DNA of 64,000 bases from Cristatella mucedo. Its lineage: Eukaryota; Bryozoa; Phylactolaemata; Cristatellidae. Below, one piece after another: positions 55,300 through 64,000 of this stretch. A program made the translations under genes and the position numbers. Where the stretch lies: assembly GCA_009760855.2 (NCBI GenBank), contig WPIO01000002.1, positions 1,393,501 to 1,457,500 of the forward strand, written 5' to 3'. Under the pieces are notes generated by a model, which made no database searches, was not told the origin of the DNA, and worked only from the letters and a program-made list of their open reading frames with translations. How positions within the stretch are numbered: position 1 is the stretch's first letter; each line of letters begins with the position of its first letter.

Positions 55300-56600
55300 A
55301 GTCGATATGAGATTAACCAACCGAACATTCTTGGTAACCGGACTTAGTGATCTGGCATGTGGCTCAAGCATGCACACGATCGATTGATGAGCTGGCTGTG
55401 AATGCAGCTAGTGCAAGCAATGGTTGGCTCCAAGAGATAGCTAGCACAACATGGGTATGATCCATGCTCATGCAAAAGCAATAGAACAACACTTGAACGG
55501 TCAATGGTTAAACAGAAGATATTCTGCTTAAAGAACTAATCGAGACCAGAGGGCTCTGACATGATACCTTAGAAATTGAGTGATCAGGATTGCTCAAGTA
55601 ATTGATGAGGTGATAGTGAAGACCTGGGCAATTAAATAGGATGTACATCTGGTAATGGAGACTACAATGCAAGAACATGATCTATTGAGAACCTGGTATG
55701 GTCACTGTGACTTTTCAAACCGTTTAGTAATAATTCTCGGCCGGCAAGCTGCTTGGGTGGTGATACATATGGTGACCCAATGATAAGATGATTCCTACCA
55801 ATCCTATGCCAATTTTATCCTATCCATAACACAATGGTTAGCCTGAAAACCACTGTTAAGCAGACATCCCCAATTTTTAAAGAACCAACGATTGCAAGAA
55901 TGGAGTATCGACCTAAAGCCACGGCTGTGTGAAATGCCGTCGACTACGTTTGTGCGAAACATGCCACCACTAACCCTAAAACCTACTGCTGCTCGACCAG
56001 ACCTCATAGGATAGACATTAGCTGGTATCATCTACCTAGTGATCCTGCCAGGCTATATCTACATGCTAGGCGATCGGTCATTTGAGCCCAGTGTAGCAAC
56101 TTGCAGAAACTATTGACATTAAACTTGTGCATAACTTTCTCACTGAAAGACTTGGAATTAGGGATAAAGGCAGAGATCGCTACCGAGGTAAAATGGAGGC
56201 TTCTTCCTCAAGTTTGCCTCGTTAATTCTTCCATTACACAGAGCAACCAGAGGCAGTCTTACGTGGGACTGGACGCCGAAAAAGGATGTTGCGGCGAGCT
56301 AGGACCGATCGTGAAACCTAAGGACTACCAGTCTACTGCTCTAACCGACCGAGTTATCGAGACTAACCTTTCTTCGGCGTTCAGAGCAGGGCTAGGCATC
56401 TTCTGCTTTAAATTGCCCCTTACTGCACGTACTCTAGCCAAATCCTGGTGTGTTGTAATAGCAACCATTATGCCCGCCGTGGTCGGGACGAGAGAAGTCT
56501 ATCATACCTGCTGCATGACTCGGGTCCAGGAGGCAAGTGGAGGGAACCACCCCCATCAACCGCGTCTGTGGTGACCGATGAATTGTGAATTGCCCCCTCT
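55300..56600. other. Stretch with nothing recognised
   Basis: Short frames on both strands without family resemblance. Confidence 0.3.
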
Positions 56601-56614
56601 TTTCTAAGCTAAAC

Positions 56615-58263
56615 AATGTATCATGTAAACGATGTAGTCAGGCCACTACTCAAGAAAGCGACACTAGACGAAAAGAACTCGAGCAACTACCGCCCAGTCT
56701 CCCTTCTACCGTTCCTATCAAAGACACTGGAACAAGTCTTGGCAGACCAAGTGAACTCATATATTGAAACTTCAAAATTTGCTAGTAACTTCCAGTCTGG
56801 GTTTTGAGCAAATCACTCCACAGAGTCAGCATTGCTTCGGGCGTACAACGACCTACTTAGGAATGCAGACACGGGTAGAGTTTTTCTTCTTGTTTTGCTC
56901 GATCTATAAGCATTTTTTATACTATCGATCACCAAGTCCTTCTTGAGCGCCTTTCATCATGCTTGGGCATCACTGGCACTGCTCTGCAATGTTTCGGGTC
57001 ATAACTCAGTGGGAGACTCCTGAGTATTGATGTGAATAGACAAAGGATCATTCGAGGTACCTCTGAAATATGGGATAACTCAGGGCTCCATGCTGGGCCC
57101 GGTACTTTTCACGATTTACACTATCCCTCTTGCCGATGTGATTGCCAAGCACAATACAGGCTTTCAATTCTATGCGAATGACACTCAATTGTACCTTTGC
57201 TTTGATCTCTCCGAGCCTCCAAGCACGTCGAATTCGCTCAACTCCTTTGCTGTATGTATTGATGACATCCGCACATGGATGGCAGCAAATTTTCTTGAAT
57301 TGAATGATGATAAAACTAACTTATTAGTTATGAGCAAACCAAGTGTGATTCAGACATTGGAAAGACTAGCGCTCTAAATCGGCTCTGCCAGCATATCTCG
57401 AGTTGAATCTGCACGAAATCTAGGTGTCATGCTCCAAAGTGACCTTTCGTTAGACGCCCACATCAGCTCCACAATCAAGTCTGCCTACTTTCAGCTACAT
57501 AACATTGCTAAAGTTCGGGCTTATTTAGACAAGGATACCACATCTGAGTTGGTCTATGCATTTGTGACATCCCGTCTCAACTTCTGTAACTCACTGCCTG
57601 CTGGCCTATCGGCATGTGCAATCAAGCGCTTACAGCTGGTGCAAAACTCTGCAGCTAGGCTTGTCTGTCGTGAGAGTCACAGTTGCCACATCACACCACT
57701 TCTCGAAGATCTGCACTGGCTGTCAGTCAAGCAACGGATCGACTTCAAGGTTTTATGGCTCACTTTTAGGTCTTTTCATTCTTTGGCTCCAGCTTACCTA
57801 TCAGATGTACTCATACTCCAGGCCAAGCATCCTACCACCTGCTTTTAGGAAACTAACTGTTTAACCTCGCATAAACCTCAAATCCTTTGGTGACCGTGCA
57901 TTTAGTTTGTATGCTCCCAAAGCTTGGAACTCACTCCCGACTTGTGGCACGACATCAACTGAATTGACCACATTAAAAAAGAAATTAAAAACGCACCTAC
58001 TTATGACAGCATTTAGTGGGTCCCTGTGATTCGTCCTTTATGTGCTTATGCGTGTTGACACTGTTGCAAGCTGCCACTAACTGTACTTGCATACAGACCC
58101 TGTGCATGTCAACCCTAACCATGTTATTCATGTTGTTTATCAAGCATGATACCACTCACCTTTCGATCGTGTTTCCTTTGCAGCAAATGTAAAGTGCCTA
58201 GAAAGAGATTGAGTTCTCTGAGGGTGCTTTATCAAGTGTATTATTATTATTGTTACTATTATC
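56615..58263 (+). mobile_element. LINE-A copy (~1.65 kb), plus strand
   Basis: From VVRPLLKKATLDEKN and NYRPVSLLPFLSKTLEQV through motif B (GITQGSMLGPVLF), motif C changed to FYANDTQLYLCF (second position Asp to Asn), NLGVMLQSDLSLDAHI, AYFQLHNIAKVRAY and LHWLSVKQRIDFKVLW, then 3' UTR, tail hairpin and (TTA)n to 58263. About four in-frame stops and a damaged motif A (LLDL then stop). Confidence 0.92.
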
Positions 58264-58395
58264 ATGAATTATTGAAGACTATACTCAATTGCAAAAAATC
58301 CTGCAGTCCAGCTGCCGATGCCGTGGCTGCAAATTCGTTAGGGTAATAAAAAGGTTGTTACGATGCCTGGCATACTAGAGTTTAAAAAAAAAATC

Positions 58396-58555
58396 CTAGC
58401 TGATTTAACAGCCTCTTTTGTATGGCGACAGAAGAGCCTTTACGGCTATCACCACCGCTTGCAGAGGCGATAAAGGATCGCCCCACCGCAGGAGTCGAAC
58501 CCACGACCTCGGGACCGAGGCCGTGAAAGCAACCGCCTTACCTAGTAGTTTAGTG
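58396..58555 (-). mobile_element. SINE-2 copy, minus strand
   Basis: Reverse complement of the 5511 copy: agctgatttaacagcctctt, gacagaagagcctttacggc, gcttgcagaggcgataaagg, B box ggagtcgaacccacgacctc, head gcaaccgccttaccta. One of the two best copies. Confidence 0.82.
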
Positions 58556-58639
58556 AAGCATGTGAAAATATTTATTGATAGGGCCAAAACAAACACATAT
58601 TGCTGGTATATATTATGTGTTTAGTGTGACATAATCCCA

Positions 58640-58900
58640 CGGCGACTCTTTATGACCTCCCTTGTCTCAACAGAACAGAGGCCACCAGCGTCTGCGCTGT
58701 CTCTTTTTCTGCAGCGCATTCCACAGAGCCCGAGTGTTAATGAAAAGGTCAGCTACTGACGCAGGCCTATCTTCCATCTGCCTCAGCCGCCTGTCGATAT
58801 TGCTTCATTGTGGTTCCATGGGGTTCAAATCGGGCGACCAGCTGGGCCACTGAACCAGCACCATGCAGGAATTCGTCAAACAGTATTCTACTCAAGTTAT
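58640..58900 (-). mobile_element. Tc1-like transposase C-terminal fragment
   Basis: Minus frame reads SRILFDEFLHGAG, then (after a frameshift) WPSWSPDLNPMEPQ, the third catalytic block of Tc1/mariner DDE transposases, then RRLRQMEDRPASVADLFI and ALWNALQKK. A stop interrupts after PQ. Confidence 0.75.
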
Positions 58901-58934
58901 GGTTGGTCAAACAGGTTGGATTTCAAGGATTAAA

Positions 58935-59040
58935 TATTCTGATTGGGAATCGTTATAGTTGGCAGCAAGATAATGAGCCTAAACACACTGTCAGGCCATT
59001 GAAGTACTTTGTTGTAAGAGAGATATTTCAGTAGCACTGC
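58935..59040 (+). mobile_element. Tc1-like transposase middle fragment, opposite strand
   Basis: Plus frame reads WQQDNEPKHTVRPLKYFV, the second catalytic Asp block (QQDNxPKHT) of Tc1-like transposases. Confidence 0.7.
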
Positions 59041-59049
59041 CGAATGCTG

Positions 59050-61190
59050 ATACAGCTAGACATGGCCAATTGATACTATAGCAAAAAATGCAAGATTAGG
59101 AAGTGAAAAAGCCCCAGGAGGGTGTCTGGACCAAGTGTTGTCCAGTCATTGAACAGATTAGTGATATGGTCTTGGGAGGCAGAAACATCAGCACAGCAAA
59201 TGCATACATGCCAAGATGGCCGATCAACCGAGGTGGTATAACAATCTAGTAGTAAATGTAGTCAAACACGTGCTGTCTGTCCGTATACAAATATCTAACA
59301 ATGTTTAGTATTCATCATCAATATATAGGTATAGTCACACAAAGTCGATCGCTAGGTCACTCAGCCAGCCAGCTGCCGCGATACACAAGCTGCTTCGTCA
59401 AGAAATCTAGTCACTTGGTTAGAGTGAACAAGCAAGCAAACACTGAGGATACTTTTGTAAGTGTGGTGCAACTCAAATTAAAGTAATTCCCTCTTTTTGG
59501 TATGCAGAATGGCTCATTCCAGGTTAACTACCCAGATGTTACTGCTGTAGGTCATACGTTGGCTACTATCAGTTCAACAATCCAAGACAACACGTGTTTA
59601 TGGTGGAATAAAATTCTACTGCTCTTCACTGCCGGGCATTCGATAACGGTTGAACACACATGATCCAAGTGTTCAATGTTTGCACTCGATGGATCTACTG
59701 CTGAGAGTTTCCATAGAGCAAGGCTAATTGAAAGTTGGTTGACCTGGTGCAGGCTAATAAAGCTACCGTCGGTCAGTTCTGTAACCTACACTGATTCGAT
59801 GACCGACCAGGTAACCAAAAACAATTGGCCTATTCTTTCTTAGGTAAACGTTGCTGGAAGCTTGGCCATTCTAGCTAAGTTGTTTAAGTTACAGGAGTCG
59901 GCAAGGCTAAGAGTAGGAGGCAGCTGCCTAGCAACATTAAACCAATTAGAGTGGTAGATTGACCACAAATTGCCAGCACATTAGCTAATATCGCTGCCCA
60001 TTAGCTGGAGAAATACAAGAAGTGGTGCATGCATTAATAGGACATGAACATGCAATTGCAGCAGATAATCATTCACGGCAGCCGGCATAGAGCTGAAGGA
60101 CAGCCACGCTTGGATGGGGACTCACGATTGCCACTCAAATCTAGTGACGCCCAGCCCTACCATAACCATGAGCACTCTGGCTAGGGGTTGATGGACTGAA
60201 CTGGAACACCTAAGTCGAAGGCATTCTCCAATAGAGGCAAGAGTAGTGGGTCACCTATTAATACACTCGGATTGATTATACATTTTAGTTGTTTTCAGGT
60301 GAAATAGGGGCACAGCTAGTAGCCATTCATCAGATTGGCTGGTGGTCGGTGATGGAACTGGCCTGGATGTGCTTCAGCAAGCAGGGAGCTGCTGGCCTTT
60401 AATTAACTTGATTGAGTAAAGTTGATTCTCAGTAGGCATTCATAGTAAAATCAAGTTTGCCAGACATGAGAATTGGCTCTCTTACCAGTAGTTAAAATTT
60501 CACAATCCAACCGACTTTTAATACTTGGAATAAAACATTGCCAACGAATATGCACATAATATTTGAATGCTTTGTGAGAGCATTTACTATTTACTTGTGC
60601 GTGGGCCTATTTTCACAGAAATAATGCATTGTGCCGGCCTGCGACATAGTGGTAGCATCACAGGGCGAAATCTGAGGCTGCTATAATAAAAAAGAAATGA
60701 AAAGGAAGACAAGTGCCAACCGGGCTGTGCAGCCTCATCGGAAGTCAGTGGATTAGCGGTCAACTGTTAATAAAGGCTTTGTTTGATTTGGCCTTGCGTG
60801 TAACATTGGTTATAGACATGCGTAGGCTGTCAAGACTCTTGTGCCTCGGCAGGTAGGTACTTGCTGTTTACTTCCAGAGAAAACGACCCATGAAGGAAGT
60901 TCCCGGCAAAACCTGAGTGAATAAGCGCAACTCAAGATTTCTGGGTAGCAGAATAGACTTCTGGTCGTCACAGGGCAACAGGAAACCGGTAGTTAGTACT
61001 ACAGCCAACCCATCAACCACAAGATGAGAGCTATTCTTGTGACCAGGGAGATGAACAAACTCTGTTGCTGTCCAGAGGTAGTCAAAATAGTGCCAACTCC
61101 ACAATGAATTCTACTGGCATGAGGCAGCAGGCTGCATTGCCAGCACGCTGGTTAGTCATGGTCAGCAACGTCTTGCTGCACCTACTTGGT
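59050..61190. other. Long stretch with no recognised gene or repeat
   Basis: A 78-codon minus frame (61104-60868) includes QKSILLPRNLELRLFTQVLP, unassigned. The missing first myosin exon was looked for here and not found. Confidence 0.35.
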
Positions 61191-61192
61191 TA

Positions 61193-61370
61193 TAATAATA
61201 ATAATAATAATGCACTTGATAAAGCGCCCTCAGAGAACTCAATCTCTTTCTAGGCGCTTCACATTTGCTGCAAAAGGGAGTGCGATTGAATGGTAAGTAA
61301 TATCGTGCTTGATAAACATGAATAACATGGTTAGGGGTGGCATGCACAGGGTCAGCATGCAAATTGCTCT
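61193..61370 (-). mobile_element. LINE-A tail and start of 3' UTR, minus strand
   Basis: (TAA)n, aaagcgccctcagagaactc, taggcgcttcacatttgctg, then gcatgcacagggtcagcatg; broken off at ~61365. Confidence 0.82.
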
Positions 61371-61802
61371 ACACATAGTCAGGCATCAAAAGCAGCATTG
61401 AGCATAGATTGTTACACCTAATCGGCAGCAGCAAGTCACAACAGAGGTCTGCTGTGCTTGCTGGAGTCGCAAATACAGCTACCCACTCTAGCTACAGCTC
61501 AGCTGTCAGTTAAAACCACTAGGAATGAGCAGAAGTAAGCAGCATACGCTCTGGGCAGCAGCAAAATCAGTACAGTGGCATCGTCATGAAGCTGCATTTT
61601 TGGCAGATGCAGTGGCACGTTGGCGAGTATTCAGCAATGGACTTGACACCTGCATATGCCACCTGTTAACATGAGCACAGGCTGACAGATAGCCAGCCCC
61701 CCACCCCGGTTTGTGCAGAGCTACCGATCTGCTCTGGCTGCACGTCAGACTGAAAAACAAGTGGCACACAGCTTCTGCTGGAGAGAGAAATCCTGCAAGT
61801 AT

Positions 61803-61803
61803 A

Positions 61804-61852
<49 letters not shown>

Positions 61853-61901
61853 TACTATATAGATAGATATATATAATTATACTATGTACATATAATTATA
61901 C

Positions 61902-61964
<63 letters not shown>
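61803..61964. repeat. (TA)n followed by (GA)n
   Basis: TA-rich 61803-61923 with short interruptions (ataattatactat), then ~20 GA units 61924-61964. Confidence 0.95.
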
Positions 61965-61966
<2 letters not shown>

Positions 61967-62199
61967 GATCGAGCAAGCAGTCAAGAGCTGCAGCCTAATT
62001 CTCAGTCCGGTCGGTACACATCCCTTGATGGGGCACACCACACCACCCCACCCACCCATAAAAAACTCCAGCTTGTCTGTGGCTATGACGAAGCCATCTG
62101 CCTCACCATACAGCATCCAAGGAGACCTGTACCAGAATGAGGTCAACTCTCATGATGTGCCAGCTCCAGAAGCAACAAAGTCTGCAGCATATATACCTG

Positions 62200-62200
<1 letters not shown>

Positions 62201-62285
<85 letters not shown>
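62201..62285. repeat. (TA)n microsatellite
   Basis: About 42 TA units with two ACATATATA interruptions. Confidence 0.96.
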
Positions 62286-62287
<2 letters not shown>

Positions 62288-62369
62288 TGTATAACTGCTG
62301 CCACCACCACCACAGACACAATGCTGCTTGGTTGGCCAAAGCGATAGATAGCTAGATAGCCAAGGGTTG

Positions 62370-64000
62370 CCGAGATAGCAAGATAAGTCGCCGACTGATG
62401 AACTGGTGTCTCTTGCGTGACGTGATAGCACCCCCTAATGAATCGTACCTTCCTAAGCGGTTTAGATTTCCTGGATAGGAAGTATGTTAACTGGAGATAA
62501 CATAAACACTTTTCAACAAGCAAGCACACCAAGTTCAGTTCACACAGACGAGCAAACGCTTCGGAGAAACAGTAGGTTTCTGTTTGCGGTTTTTTGCGGC
62601 TTCCTAAACATAGTCACGTCAGGGGATGTCATCGTGGTGTCAGCAGGCGTTAGTACCTTCCGGACAGCGGTAGGGCAGCCACGTCAGGTCGGACGACATC
62701 GAGTACAGGCCGTGTGCACGGTGCACTGACAAGGAGGAGGGCCGAGCAAGCTTTCGGAGCTCAGATTTACAGAGAGAGAGAGAGAGGCAGACATGCGACA
62801 GCTGAGGCTGAGAATCGCCAGCACGCACTGAAGCAGCGCTCGAGCAGGCTGGGCACGCATGGAAACAGGAGGCCAGTCAGGAGACCAAGTCCCACCGGTC
62901 CACTCGGCCGGCAGAGGATGGCTCGGACGGTCAGTGAACGCAACCAGCCCGGCACGGTGAGGGGGGAATTGGCCGCGATGGCAAAAACGGTATGCACACG
63001 AGTAGCAGCAAATGCATCGACTTGAGCAGCGAAATGCTGCGGCTGCTCAAGCCGTGCTGGGCGTGCTGGACGTGCTCGAAAAGCAGCCCCACACGACTAG
63101 GCACGCCTAGTCGCAGTGCTAGACAACACGGCCCAGAGACATGCGACTGGGACAGATCTAGCCAGATGTTGACTCCCGGCGATGGAGGCTCCACTTCCAA
63201 TCAGAACGATAACTGAAGAGAGACTGCGAGAGACACACCGGCTCTTATCTCTCAGCTCGGAGCTGGCAGCAGCGATAGTCAAGTGATGGCAACCGGTAGG
63301 TAAGCCTGTCTCCTCAATTCTCGGAACCACGGCATGCCAGCCGATGATGTCCAGCCAACGCTAAACTGTAGCAGCTGATACATTAGGCACGGGCATTGCT
63401 TCACGAAGGCCATTCACCGGCATCCGATAATTCCGCTGGGTATACTCGCTAACGTCTCACGTAGTAACTGCTTTTCCGAGGAAAGTTGACGAAACAGGCG
63501 CATTTGCTCCAGAGCCGGACAACGCGGGCAAGCACAGGACGTTATATTTTTTTTATCAAAGCTCGCCTCGCTCCCTAGCCAGCCTTATTGTCTCTCTGCA
63601 AACAGCCCGGGTCGTATCATCGTCCATACGAACTTTTCGTACTCCCTATCTACAAGCAAACTCAGTCCCAGGCACGTTCCTACTCGGGTCAGCACAAGGA
63701 GTGCTTGGTCTGTGCCTGTCCCCTTATAAAAAGCCCGTGCACCGTGCTCAGCTTCGAGGGCAAACACCAGGTACACTAGGTAGCCGCTGGTCACAAAACC
63801 TTTGCACCTCTGCACGGCTGGCTCAGCGGTCGTCAAAGCAGTTCCGGTGACACTCACAGGCACACTTCTGCTGGCAGAGATGATGCATGCGTACACGAGA
63901 AAGTAAGGGAGTGGTGATGGAGCCTAGGCACAGCAGATCACAGAAATGGGCACATTGCAGTCGTGCGTGTTGCAGTCGACGGACCGCAGCTACGATGCAC
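62370..64000. other. GC-richer stretch, no assigned gene
   Basis: More CpG than the flanks between ~62620 and 63300 and again 63480-63880. TATAAAAAG lies at ~63725 on the plus strand. A plus frame from 63588 (YHRPYELFVLPIYKQTQS) ends at a possible donor (cag/gtacac). These could mark a promoter or first exon of the myosin or of an outward gene, but no protein family was recognised. Confidence 0.25.

Noticed and set aside
53479-64000. First myosin exon encoding the ~40 N-terminal residues
   Set aside because: I looked for an exon ending in an IY-type codon pair in phase 0 before a donor on the minus strand and found no convincing candidate; it is probably outside the window.

Overview
The window is nuclear DNA from an animal. 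Genes are split by many GT-AG introns, introns are packed with non-LTR retrotransposon debris, tRNA-derived SINEs and dinucleotide microsatellites, and all three genes I could assemble are animal families. The intron-rich structure and L2/CR1-like LINEs suggest an invertebrate metazoan; I cannot name the species.

Three genes were assembled by joining exons by reading frame and splice site. (1) Plus strand, 2921-11674: the C-terminal ~434 residues, in nine exons, of a leucine-rich-repeat protein that follows the order of FBXL18 (F-box/LRR substrate receptor of an SCF ubiquitin ligase). The F-box half is not visible and probably lies upstream. (2) Minus strand, 18923-12092: a complete five-exon DNAJC28-like gene, 344 residues, with a mitochondrial-type leader, a J domain with HPD, and the conserved DUF1992/DNAJC28 region. 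It is tail-to-tail with gene 1. (3) Minus strand, 53478-21619: 26 exons of a class I unconventional myosin closest to MYO1C, 1001 residues from motor to stop codon, lacking only the first ~40 residues. Exon phases are consistent across every junction in all three genes. One myosin exon is a 21-base micro-exon.

Layout: 1-2900, transposon debris and little else; 2921-11674, FBXL18-like gene with LINE, SINE and hAT debris in its introns; 12092-18923, DNAJC28; 18924-20740, intergenic with a GA tract and a possible LTR-like stretch; 20746-53478, myosin; 53500-64000, LINE, SINE and Tc1 debris, AT/GA microsatellites and a more GC-rich last 1.5 kb with no assigned gene.

The most coherent non-genic signal is a LINE family (LINE-A here). 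Its 3' end is a conserved hairpin followed by (TTA)n, present about twenty times on both strands, and the same tail is carried by a tRNA-derived SINE, as expected if the SINE borrows the LINE's reverse transcriptase. A second LINE family (LINE-B) has a different 3' end with an (ATAC)n tail. A second tRNA-derived SINE family (SINE-2) occurs about nine times. The genes belong to unrelated processes (protein turnover, mitochondrial chaperone, membrane motor), and I see no operon-like or pathway relation among them. I found no convincing undescribed system; the findings are gene-structure oddities and mobile-element relationships.
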